NCBI GenBank assembly: GCA_902777275.1
Contig: CACYTI010000015.1
Span: 21,975 to 85,974, forward strand
Length of the DNA: 64,000 bases
Direction: 5' to 3'
Source: an uncultured Ruminococcus sp.
GTDB taxonomy: Bacteria; Bacillota; Clostridia; Oscillospirales; Acutalibacteraceae
In this document: in pieces, positions 42,118-49,983 of the stretch
Numbering within the stretch: position 1 is the stretch's first letter
Layout: each line of letters starts with the position of its first letter
The notes under the pieces: generated by a model
What the model was told of the DNA's origin: nothing
What the model saw: the letters and a program-made list of their open reading frames with translations, nothing else
Database searches by the model: none
Translations under genes and position numbers: made by a program

Positions 42118-43494
42118 ATGCAGCTTTGGAAAGGACGCTTCAAAAAGGAGCTTTCAAAAACCACCAACGATTTCAACAGCTCAATTTCCTTCGACAGCCG
42201 GATGTACCGCGAGGACATTGAGGGGAGCATAGCCCACGCGACAATGTTGGGAAAATGCGGGATTATCGGCGAGGACAGCAGCGCCGAGATAATAAAAGGT
42301 CTGCGCGGTATTTTAGCCGACATTGATTCGGGCAAGCTCACGATAGACCCCGAGGCTGAGGACATCCACACCTTTATCGAGGGAGAGCTTACAAAGCGTA
42401 TCGGCGACAACGGCAAGCGCCTGCACACCTCGCGCAGCCGCAACGACCAGGTCGCGCTCGATATAAAGCTGTATCTCAAAAAAGAGGTCAAGGCGGTCAA
42501 GGCGCAGGTCGTTGAGCTTATCAAAGTGATCGCTGACAAGGCGGAGCGATACAGCGAGACCGTAATGCCCGGCTATACCCACCTGCAGCGCGCACAGCCC
42601 ATTGTTTTCGGGCATCATCTTTTAGCCTACGCCGAAATGCTGCTCAGAGATGTTTCAAGACTCGACGACTGCTTTAAGCGCATGGACGAAATGCCGCTCG
42701 GCTCCTGCGCCCTTGCGGGAACGACCTATCCGATAGACAGAACCGTCACCGCAGGGCTGCTCGGCTTTGAAAGAATAACAAACAACTCGCTCGACGGCGT
42801 TTCCGACCGCGACTTCTGCATTGAATTTGCCTCGGTGCTGTCGATCATAATGGTTCACCTCAGCCGCTTCTGCGAGGAGATAATAATGTGGTGCAGCTGG
42901 GAGTTCAAGTTCATCGAGCTTGACGACGCCTTCTCCACAGGCTCCTCGATCATGCCGCAGAAAAAGAACCCCGACATAGCCGAGTTAGTGCGCGGCAAGA
43001 GCGGCAGGGTTTTCGGCGACACAATGACCCTGCTGACCGTGATGAAGGGAATCGCCCTCGCCTATAATAAGGATATGCAGGAGGACAAGGAAGCGATATT
43101 CGACGCGGTTGACACGGTTAAAATGTGCCTGACCGCCTTCACCCCGATGCTCGACACAATGCGCGTGCTTCCCCAAAATATGAGAAAAGCGGCGGCGGGC
43201 GGTTTCATCAACGCCACCGACTGCGCCGACTGGCTCACAAAGAACGGTGTGCCGTTCCGCGACGCTTACAAGGCGACGGGCGAGCTTGTTGCAAGGTGTA
43301 TCGAATTGGGGACCGATTTGGAGAGCCTTCCCCTTGAAGAGTACAAGGCGGTATGCGACGTGTTCACCGACGACGTATACAACGCCATTTCCCTTGAAAA
43401 ATGCGTTTCGCAAAGAACCGCGTTCGGCGGCCCCGCGCCCGGTTTGGTAAAGGCGCAGGCGCAGCGCGTTAAGGATATCGCGGAAAAGTTGTAA
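42118..43494 (+). CDS. argH: Argininosuccinate lyase
   Basis: Splits argininosuccinate into arginine and fumarate. The 458 residues belong to the fumarase/aspartase superfamily: HTSRSRNDQVALD, GYTHLQRAQPI with the catalytic region, and the signature SSIMPQKKNPDIAEL. The tetramer-forming helical core is complete. The RBS is ACGAGGT before ATG 42118. A RAYT gene begins only 5 bp past its stop, separating it from argC. Confidence 0.97.
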   Translation: MQLWKGRFKKELSKTTNDFNSSISFDSRMYREDIEGSIAHATMLGKCGIIGEDSSAEIIKGLRGILADIDSGKLTIDPEAEDIHTFIEGELTKRIGDNGKRLHTSRSRNDQVALDIKLYLKKEVKAVKAQVVELIKVIADKAERYSETVMPGYTHLQRAQPIVFGHHLLAYAEMLLRDVSRLDDCFKRMDEMPLGSCALAGTTYPIDRTVTAGLLGFERITNNSLDGVSDRDFCIEFASVLSIIMVHLSRFCEEIIMWCSWEFKFIELDDAFSTGSSIMPQKKNPDIAELVRGKSGRVFGDTMTLLTVMKGIALAYNKDMQEDKEAIFDAVDTVKMCLTAFTPMLDTMRVLPQNMRKAAAGGFINATDCADWLTKNGVPFRDAYKATGELVARCIELGTDLESLPLEEYKAVCDVFTDDVYNAISLEKCVSQRTAFGGPAPGLVKAQAQRVKDIAEKL

Positions 43495-43499
43495 ATAAT

Positions 43500-44030
43500 A
43501 TGGAAAACAGCGAATCATCTCAAAAACGCCGAAAACAAATTCGGTTGCAAAATTACGATTACAGTCAGAACGGCGCATACTACGTGACGATTTGCACACA
43601 CAACAGAAAAAATCTCTTCGGCAGAGTGTCATTCGTAGGGGCGCACCCGTGTGTGCGCCCGAGTGTCGCAGGAGTGATGGTAAAGGAAAAGCTGTTGTCG
43701 CTTGAGCAAAAGTTTAATGATATTGAAATAGATTATTCATGCGTTATGCCAAATCACTTGCATTTTATTTTATTCAAACATAGTGCTCAGGGCGCACACG
43801 CGGGTGCGCCCCTACAAGAAATGGTCAAGTGGTATAAAACTCAGACGACAAACGAGTATATAAAAATGGTTAAACAATCTGTTTTACCGCCTTTTGATAA
43901 GCACATTTGGCAGCGCGGTTATTACGAACACGTTATCAGATGCGAAAGGGATTTGTACGAAATAAGAAAATATATTGAAGAAAATCCTGCTAAATGGTTT
44001 TTCGACAAGTATTATAACGCAAAGGATTGA
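43500..44030 (+). CDS. REP-associated tyrosine transposase (RAYT) carrying REP palindromes in frame
   Basis: A Y1/HUH-type DNA nuclease of the IS200/RAYT group, 176 residues. The opening RLQNYDYSQNGAYYVTICTHNRKNLFG and the HUH motif MPNHLHFILF are diagnostic; the C-terminus has WQRGYYEHVIRCERDLYEIRKYIEENP. RAYTs are thought to spread REP palindromes. Here two GTAGGGGCGCACCC-type REPs are embedded in the coding sequence at 43635-43660 (encoding GAHPCVRP) and 43790-43815 (encoding GAHAGAP), in opposite orientation, without breaking the frame. The gene sits between argH and argC, 5 bp from each. Its codons are more AT-rich than those of the arg genes, suggesting transfer. Whether the protein stays active with these insertions is unknown. 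Confidence 0.92.
   Translation: MENSESSQKRRKQIRLQNYDYSQNGAYYVTICTHNRKNLFGRVSFVGAHPCVRPSVAGVMVKEKLLSLEQKFNDIEIDYSCVMPNHLHFILFKHSAQGAHAGAPLQEMVKWYKTQTTNEYIKMVKQSVLPPFDKHIWQRGYYEHVIRCERDLYEIRKYIEENPAKWFFDKYYNAKD
43635..43660. repeat. REP palindrome inside the RAYT gene (copy A)
   Basis: GTAGGGGCGCACCC...GTGTGCGCCC. The reverse complement differs from the 26-bp copy B at one base. Confidence 0.85.
43790..43815. repeat. REP palindrome inside the RAYT gene (copy B)
   Basis: GGGCGCACACG...GTGCGCCCCTAC, identical to the intergenic copy at 28714-28739 and inverted relative to copy A. Confidence 0.85.
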
Positions 44031-44035
44031 TTTAA

Positions 44036-45070
44036 TTGATAAAAGCAGGAATCGTAGGCGCAACGGGCTACGCGGGCGCGGAGCTTGTCCGCTTGCTGAC
44101 GGCTCACCCCGAGGCGGAAATCGCTGCTGTCAGCTCGGTTTCGTTCGAGGGACAAAAGCTCAGCGACATTTACCCCGCCTACGTCTTTTTAAACGATATG
44201 ATATGCGAAAATCAGGACGCTGTGGTTGAAAAGAGCGACGTTATTTTCGCGGCGCTCCCTCACGGACTTTCGCAGGAGCTTGCGGCTCAATGCCTGAGCG
44301 CGGGCAAGGCTTTCATTGACTTGGGAGCGGACTTCCGCCTTGAAAGCGAGGAAGAATACACCGAGTGGTACGGCGGAACGTTCCTTGACAAGGAGCTTCA
44401 CGCTCAAAGCGTGTACGGTCTGCCCGAGTTTTTCAGAGATAAAATCAAGGGCAAGCGCCTAATAGCGAACCCAGGCTGCTACACCACCTGTTCGCCTTTA
44501 GCTATCGCGCCCGCGATCTCAAAAGGGCTGATAAGCACAAAGGGCATAATCTGCGACTGCAAAAGCGGCGTGACGGGCGCGGGCAGAAAGCCGACTCAGG
44601 GCAGCCATTTCCCAGAGCTGAACGAGGGTTTCCATGCCTACAAGGTAGCATCTCACCGTCACACCCCCGAAATCGAACAGACTCTCTCGAAGCTGAGCGG
44701 CGAGGACGTGACGATAACCTTCGTTCCTCATCTTCTCCCCGTTAACAGAGGTATTTTAGCCACGGTTTACGCCGACATAAAAGACGGCGTGAGCTTTGAG
44801 GATATCCGCAGGGCATACGAGGATTATTACAAGGACGAGTTTTTCATCCGACTGCTGCCCGACGGAAAGTGTGCAGACATCCACAACGTGAGATATTCAA
44901 ACTTCTGCGATATTTCACTTCACCACGACAAAAGAGCGGGCAAGCTTGTAGCCTGCGCCGCAATAGACAACATGGTAAAGGGCGCTGCGGGTCAGGCTGT
45001 CCAGAACATGAACATAATCTTCGGTCTTGACGAAAAGACGGGCTTGGTTATTATGCCTCCCGCGTTTTGA
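44036..45070 (+). CDS. argC: N-acetyl-gamma-glutamyl-phosphate reductase
   Basis: NADPH-dependent reduction of N-acetylglutamyl-phosphate to the semialdehyde. The 344 residues begin with the Rossmann loop GIVGATGYAGAELVRLL and contain the catalytic Cys in NPGCYTTCSPL (near residue 145) and the HRHTPEIEQ substrate region. The start is TTG 44036, with AAAGGA in the last codons of the RAYT gene serving as RBS, so the insertion of RAYT has supplied or preserved the ribosome site. Followed by argJ after 28 bp. Confidence 0.96.
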   Translation: MIKAGIVGATGYAGAELVRLLTAHPEAEIAAVSSVSFEGQKLSDIYPAYVFLNDMICENQDAVVEKSDVIFAALPHGLSQELAAQCLSAGKAFIDLGADFRLESEEEYTEWYGGTFLDKELHAQSVYGLPEFFRDKIKGKRLIANPGCYTTCSPLAIAPAISKGLISTKGIICDCKSGVTGAGRKPTQGSHFPELNEGFHAYKVASHRHTPEIEQTLSKLSGEDVTITFVPHLLPVNRGILATVYADIKDGVSFEDIRRAYEDYYKDEFFIRLLPDGKCADIHNVRYSNFCDISLHHDKRAGKLVACAAIDNMVKGAAGQAVQNMNIIFGLDEKTGLVIMPPAF

Positions 45071-45098
45071 TTTATAAAATACTTAACAGGTTATTACT

Positions 45099-46376
45099 AT
45101 GAGCTATAAATTTATCAACGGCGGTGTGACCGCGCCGCAGGGCTTTACCGCCAACGGAGTATGCGCCGGCGTAAAGTCGGCTACCTCAGCGGCTATAACA
45201 AAGGCTGAAAAGGCGAACGAATCTCCCGTTATCCCAAACGGCAAGCGCGATTTGGCGATTATCGCCTGCGACAGGGTTTGCAATGCCGCCGCCATATTCA
45301 CAAAAAATCTTGTAAAATCCGATACGATCTACGTCACTCAAAAGCACCTGCAAAACGGCATGGCGCAGGCGGTGATAGTCAACTCGGGCAACGCCAACGC
45401 CTGCAACCCCGACGGCTGCGAAAAAGCCGAGGCTATGGGCGCTTTGGCAGCTGAGGCTCTGGGCATAGACGAAAACGACGTTATCGTAGCCTCAACGGGC
45501 GTTATCGGTCAGCCGCTTCCTCTCGCTCCCATCAAAAGCGGAGTTGAGTCACTCAAAAGCATTCTCTCAAAGGACGGCGGCACCAACGCGGCTGAGGCTA
45601 TAATGACGACCGACACCGTCAAAAAGGAATGGGCGGTGCAGACCGTTATAGGCGGCAAAACCGTCACGATAGGCGGCATTGCGAAGGGCAGCGGCATGAT
45701 CCACATCAACATGGGCACCACGCTTTCGTTTGTCACCACCGACGCGGCGATATCCTCCGAAATGCTGCACTCGGCGCTTGTTGAAGCCGCCGACGTCAGC
45801 TACAACATGGTCAGCGTGGACGGCGACACCTCCACCAACGACACGCTCGCGATTTTAGCCTCGGGCTATGCGGGCAATGAGGAGATCACTGAAAAGAACG
45901 CCGATTATTACACCTTCCTTGAAGCGCTCACGGCGGCGTTCAAGGCGGTTGCCAAAAAGCTTGCCTCCGACGGCGAGGGCGCCACAAAGCTTCTCGTCTG
46001 CAAGGTGAGCGGAGCTGCGGACGATAAGGCGGCAAAAACCATAGCCAAAAGCGTTATCTGTTCAAGCCTTGTAAAAGCCGCGATGTTCGGCGCGGACGCC
46101 AACTGCGGAAGGATCCTCTGCGCCGTGGGTTACAGCGGAGCGAGGGTCGACGACGTTAAGAAAATCGACGTTTCATATAAATCAGCCGCCGGAGAAATAT
46201 TGGTTTGTCAAAACGGCTGCGGTTTAGCCTTTGACGAGGAAAAAGCCGAAAAGATTTTGCTCGAAAGCGAAATAGAAATTCTGATTAGTCTCGGCGACGG
46301 CACAGCCGAAGCGGAAGCCTACGGCTGCGACCTCACCTACGATTATGTTAAAATAAACGGGGATTACAGAACGTAG
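45099..46376 (+). CDS. argJ: Glutamate N-acetyltransferase / amino-acid N-acetyltransferase (ArgJ)
   Basis: Recycles the acetyl group from N-acetylornithine to glutamate and may also use acetyl-CoA. The 425-residue precursor is expected to cut itself at the Thr in HINMGTTLSF (the family usually has M-A-T), giving alpha and beta chains. ANGVCAGVK, VNSGNANACNPDG and TGVIGQPLP are family motifs. Presence of ArgJ means the cyclic acetyl pathway runs here. AACAGGTTATTACT before ATG 45099 is a weak RBS. Confidence 0.96.
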   Translation: MSYKFINGGVTAPQGFTANGVCAGVKSATSAAITKAEKANESPVIPNGKRDLAIIACDRVCNAAAIFTKNLVKSDTIYVTQKHLQNGMAQAVIVNSGNANACNPDGCEKAEAMGALAAEALGIDENDVIVASTGVIGQPLPLAPIKSGVESLKSILSKDGGTNAAEAIMTTDTVKKEWAVQTVIGGKTVTIGGIAKGSGMIHINMGTTLSFVTTDAAISSEMLHSALVEAADVSYNMVSVDGDTSTNDTLAILASGYAGNEEITEKNADYYTFLEALTAAFKAVAKKLASDGEGATKLLVCKVSGAADDKAAKTIAKSVICSSLVKAAMFGADANCGRILCAVGYSGARVDDVKKIDVSYKSAAGEILVCQNGCGLAFDEEKAEKILLESEIEILISLGDGTAEAEAYGCDLTYDYVKINGDYRT

Positions 46377-46432
46377 TCCAATTGACAATTGACAGTGGAC
46401 ACCGGACAATTATCCGTTATGAAAGGAACAAA

Positions 46433-47287
46433 ATGGACATACAAAAACGCGCCAAGGTCTTGATCCAGGCAATGCCCTACATCAAAAAATGGTCGGGCGA
46501 GACCATGGTTGTAAAATACGGCGGCAACGCCATGATAAATGAAAAACTGAAATCCGCCGTTATGAGCGACCTTGTGCTCATGCAGCTTATCGGTATCAAC
46601 GTCGTTTTGGTTCACGGCGGCGGACCCGAAATAAACGCCATGCTCAAGGCAGTGGGCAAGGAGAGCAAATTTGAAAACGGAATGCGCGTCACCGACCGCG
46701 AAACGATAGATATTGTGCAGATGGTGCTTGCGGGCAAGGTCAACAAAAGCCTTGTGCAGCTGCTTGACAGCCACGGCGGAAAGTCGCTCGGTCTGTGCGG
46801 ACTCGACGGCAAAATGCTCATGGCGGATAAGTTGGTTTCGGGCGCGGCTGATTTGGGCTTTGTGGGCGAGATACGCGAGGTCAACCCCGAGCCGCTTCAA
46901 AACGCGATGCAGGCGGGCTACCTGCCGATCGTCGCCACGGTCGCGGGCGGCTACGACGGCAACGTATACAACATCAACGCCGACCTCGCCGCCGCTCAGA
47001 TAGCCGCGAAGTTAGGCGCTAAGAAGCTGATTTTGATGACCGATATCCGCGGTCTGCTCCGCGACGTGAACGATGACGAAAGCCTTATTCCGCTTGTAAA
47101 CGTCAGCGAGGTTCCCATGCTGAAGCGCGACGGCATCATCACGGGCGGCATGATCCCCAAAATCGACTGCTGTGTAGAGGCGGTGCGCAACGGCGTAAGC
47201 CGCGCCCATATCATCGACGGCAGACTTGAACATTCAATTCTCCTTGAGCTGTTCAGCGACGAGGGAATAGGCACGATGTTCTATTGA
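46433..47287 (+). CDS. argB: Acetylglutamate kinase
   Basis: Phosphorylates N-acetylglutamate with ATP; the usual feedback point for arginine in cyclic pathways. With ATG 46433 (GAAAGGAAC upstream) the protein has 284 residues: VVKYGGNAM near residue 24, VLVHGGGPEINAML, and KLILMTDIRGLL. The N-terminal helix MDIQKRAKVLIQAMPYIKKW is typical of arginine-sensitive kinases, hence inhibition by arginine is likely. The 56-bp gap upstream holds an imperfect AATTGACAATTGACAGT direct repeat. Confidence 0.96.
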   Translation: MDIQKRAKVLIQAMPYIKKWSGETMVVKYGGNAMINEKLKSAVMSDLVLMQLIGINVVLVHGGGPEINAMLKAVGKESKFENGMRVTDRETIDIVQMVLAGKVNKSLVQLLDSHGGKSLGLCGLDGKMLMADKLVSGAADLGFVGEIREVNPEPLQNAMQAGYLPIVATVAGGYDGNVYNINADLAAAQIAAKLGAKKLILMTDIRGLLRDVNDDESLIPLVNVSEVPMLKRDGIITGGMIPKIDCCVEAVRNGVSRAHIIDGRLEHSILLELFSDEGIGTMFY

Positions 47288-47319
47288 GCCGAAACAAAAC
47301 AGAAAACCGAGGTAACCGC

Positions 47320-47730
47320 ATGATAACGATCCGACCGATGACAATTGAAGATTACGACGAGGTTTTTGCCATGTGGCAGATCACCTCAAAGCGCGCCCTG
47401 TCCTCCGCCGACGAAAGGGAGCAGATCGCGCGGTACCTTGAACGGAACAAAGGGCTTTCGCAGGTCGCGGTATCCGACGGAAAAATAATCGGCACCGTTT
47501 TGGCTGGTCATGACGGCAGACGCGGCTTCATTCATCATATGGCGGTGCTCCCCGAATATCGCCGCCGCCACATAGGTCATGCCCTTGCGGAAAAGGCAAT
47601 AGAAAACATTCGCGCGGAGGGTATAGAAAAAACCCACATTTTCTGCTACCGCGACAACGAGGCGGGGCAAAAATTCTGGAGTGATTTGGGATTTGTGAGA
47701 CGCGACGATATATTCGATTTCAGTCTTTGA
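47320..47730 (+). CDS. GNAT N-acetyltransferase within the arg operon
   Basis: A 136-residue Gcn5-related acetyltransferase: RPMTIEDYDEVFAMW at the start, the acetyl-CoA loop in YRRRHIGHALAEKAI (near residue 88), and EAGQKFWSDLGFVRRDD at the end. ATG 47320 has an AGGT-containing RBS; an earlier in-frame TTG overlaps the argB end. It lies between argB and argD, so it may be a substitute or supplementary N-acetylglutamate synthase priming the ArgJ cycle, or it may acetylate something unrelated. This is inference from position; the family is broad. Confidence 0.8.
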   Translation: MITIRPMTIEDYDEVFAMWQITSKRALSSADEREQIARYLERNKGLSQVAVSDGKIIGTVLAGHDGRRGFIHHMAVLPEYRRRHIGHALAEKAIENIRAEGIEKTHIFCYRDNEAGQKFWSDLGFVRRDDIFDFSL

Positions 47731-47751
47731 ATATAACAAGAGGGGTAAATT

Positions 47752-48921
47752 ATGAACACCAAAGAAAAAGATTTAAAATATATAATGCACACCTACGGCA
47801 GGTATGACGTCGCGCTCAAAAGCGGCAAGGGCGTTTACGCCTATGACGAGGACGGCAAGCGTTACATCGACGTCAGCTCGGGCATCGGCGTCAACTCCTT
47901 GGGATACTGTGACGAGGGCTGGGTGCAGGCTGTTACCGCTCAGGCTAACACCATTCAGCATATGTCAAACTATTTTTACAGCTCTCAGGCTGCCGATTTA
48001 GCCGAAAAGCTCTGCGCTTTGACAGGCATGGCGAAGGTCTGCTTCGGAAACAGCGGAGCCGAGGCAAACGAGTGCGCCATAAAGGTCGCGCGAAAATACA
48101 GCTTTGACAAATACGGCGACGAGCGCAACGAGATAATAACGCTCAAAAACTCCTTCCACGGCAGAACCGTTACGACTCTCGCGGCGACGGGTCAGGAGGT
48201 TTTCCACAACTATTTCTTCCCTTTTACCGGGGGCTTTAAGTATGCCGAGCCGAACGATCTCGACGACTTCAAGAACCACGTTGACGAAAAAACCTGCGCC
48301 GTAATGCTTGAGGTCGTTCAGGGCGAGGGCGGCGTAAACATACTCGACGCAGATTATGTTAAAAGCATAGCCAAAATATGCGCCGACAACGATATCCTGC
48401 TTATCATCGACGAGGTTCAGACAGGCGCGGGCAGAACAGGCAAGCTGTTTGCCTGTCAGCACTACGACATCAAGCCCGACCTGATGACCGCTGCAAAGGG
48501 TCTCGGCGGCGGACTTCCGATAGGCGTTTGTCTGTGCGGCGACAAGCTTAAAGATGTTATGTCACCTTCGACCCACGGCACAACCTTCGGCGCGAATCCC
48601 GTCGTCTGCGCGGGTGCGAATTACGTGCTCGACAAAATCTCGGACGAAAAATTTCTTGAAGCTGTTGAGGAAAAGGGAGCGTATCTTGAAGAAAAGCTCC
48701 TGAAGCTCGGCGGTGTGAAGAACGTCCGCAGACTCGGCTTGATGGTCGGGATCGAGATCGACGGCGACGCTCACGCCATAGCCGTAAAATGTGTGCAAAA
48801 CGGACTTTTGATTATAACCGCGAAGGATCTGCTCAGAATGCTGCCTCCCCTTACGATCACGGAGGAAGAGCTGGACGAAGCGGTAGCGATACTTGAAAAA
48901 ACATTAAAGGAGAATGAATAA
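47752..48921 (+). CDS. argD: Acetylornithine aminotransferase
   Basis: PLP-dependent conversion of N-acetylglutamate semialdehyde to N-acetylornithine with glutamate as donor. The 389 residues are the standard class III fold: GVYAYDEDGKRYIDVSSGIGVNSLGY, FGNSGAEANE, SFHGRT, IDEVQTGAGRTG and the PLP-binding Lys in TAAKGLGGGLPIG (near residue 250). The stop codon TAA shares its last A with the argF ATG. AGAGGGG before ATG 47752 is the RBS. Confidence 0.96.
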   Translation: MNTKEKDLKYIMHTYGRYDVALKSGKGVYAYDEDGKRYIDVSSGIGVNSLGYCDEGWVQAVTAQANTIQHMSNYFYSSQAADLAEKLCALTGMAKVCFGNSGAEANECAIKVARKYSFDKYGDERNEIITLKNSFHGRTVTTLAATGQEVFHNYFFPFTGGFKYAEPNDLDDFKNHVDEKTCAVMLEVVQGEGGVNILDADYVKSIAKICADNDILLIIDEVQTGAGRTGKLFACQHYDIKPDLMTAAKGLGGGLPIGVCLCGDKLKDVMSPSTHGTTFGANPVVCAGANYVLDKISDEKFLEAVEEKGAYLEEKLLKLGGVKNVRRLGLMVGIEIDGDAHAIAVKCVQNGLLIITAKDLLRMLPPLTITEEELDEAVAILEKTLKENE

Positions 48922-49853
48922 TGAAGCATTTATTAAAGCTTGAAGACTGGTCAGCCGAGGAGATAACACGCGCGCTGAATCTTGCCGACCAGCTTAAATA
49001 CGAGCAGAAGCACGGTATCGAGCACAAGCTGCTCAGCGGAAAGACGCTCGGAATGATTTTTGAAAAATCGAGCACCCGTACCCGCGTTTCGTTTGAGGTC
49101 GGTATGACCCAGCTCGGCGGATATCCGCTTTTCCTCAGCTCTAACGACCTGCAAATCGGCAGGGGAGAGCCTGTCCAGGACACCGCGCGCGTGCTTTCGC
49201 GCTTTGTAGACGCTATTATGATCCGCACCTTTGCCCAGAGCGAGGTCGAGGCTCTCGCCGAATACGGCTCTATCCCGATAATCAACGGTCTTACCGACTA
49301 CTGCCACCCCTGCCAGGTGCTTGCCGACCTTATGACAATCCGCGAGTTCAAGGGCAAGCTCGAAGGATTAAAAATGTGCTTTATCGGCGACGGCAACAAT
49401 ATGCTCAATTCGCTTGCGGTCGGCGCTCTGCGCATGGGAATGACCTTCACAGCAGCCTGCCCCGAGGGTTACTATCCGCCCGAGCACATTATGGAATTCG
49501 GCAAGCAGTTCGGCGACAGGTTCCAGATCGTGAACGACCCCGAGGAAGCGGCAATGAACGCCGACGTGATTTACACCGACGTTTGGGCTTCTATGGGTCA
49601 GGAAGAGGAAAAGAAAGCGCGCGAGGCTGTGTTCGCCGGCGTTTATCAGGTGAACGACGCGCTTATGGCTGTCACAAACGAGGACTGCATGGTGCTCCAC
49701 TGCCTGCCTGCCCACCGCGGAGAGGAAATCACCGCCGAGGTCTTTGAGGCTCACGCCGACGAGATCTTCGAGGAAGCCGAAAACCGCCTGCACGCTCAAA
49801 AGGCTGTTTTGGTTGAGTGCCTGCTCGACAGAAAAGACGAGGACGAGATCTAA
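48921..49853 (+). CDS. argF: Ornithine carbamoyltransferase
   Basis: Ornithine + carbamoyl phosphate to citrulline. The 310 residues contain the carbamoyl-phosphate loop SSTRTRVSFEV, the HPCQVLAD motif, and the ornithine-binding HCLPAHRGEEI. The gene overlaps argD by one base (TAATG). It closes the operon, followed by a strong inverted repeat. GGAGAATGA in the argD end is the RBS. Anabolic rather than catabolic use is indicated by the neighbours. Confidence 0.96.
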   Translation: MKHLLKLEDWSAEEITRALNLADQLKYEQKHGIEHKLLSGKTLGMIFEKSSTRTRVSFEVGMTQLGGYPLFLSSNDLQIGRGEPVQDTARVLSRFVDAIMIRTFAQSEVEALAEYGSIPIINGLTDYCHPCQVLADLMTIREFKGKLEGLKMCFIGDGNNMLNSLAVGALRMGMTFTAACPEGYYPPEHIMEFGKQFGDRFQIVNDPEEAAMNADVIYTDVWASMGQEEEKKAREAVFAGVYQVNDALMAVTNEDCMVLHCLPAHRGEEITAEVFEAHADEIFEEAENRLHAQKAVLVECLLDRKDEDEI

Positions 49854-49868
49854 AATCACAGACAAATA

Positions 49869-49929
49869 AAAAGACGTCATTTCGACTGACGAACGGAAGT
49901 TCCGCTCACGCCGAAATGACGTCATTTAA
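49869..49929. terminator. Terminator after the arginine operon (GACGTCATTTCG repeat)
   Basis: GACGTCATTTCG (49873-49884) pairs with CGAAATGACGTC (49912-49923), with a GGAA/TTCC inner stem, and A/T tracts on both sides. It serves argF and possibly the convergent adhE. GTCATTTCGACTGA-type repeats are common bacterial dispersed elements. Confidence 0.75.
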
Positions 49930-49983
49930 TATTGCCCGATTAGTTGCGCACAGTGTGCGCACGCTTTTATGCTTTACTCGTAA

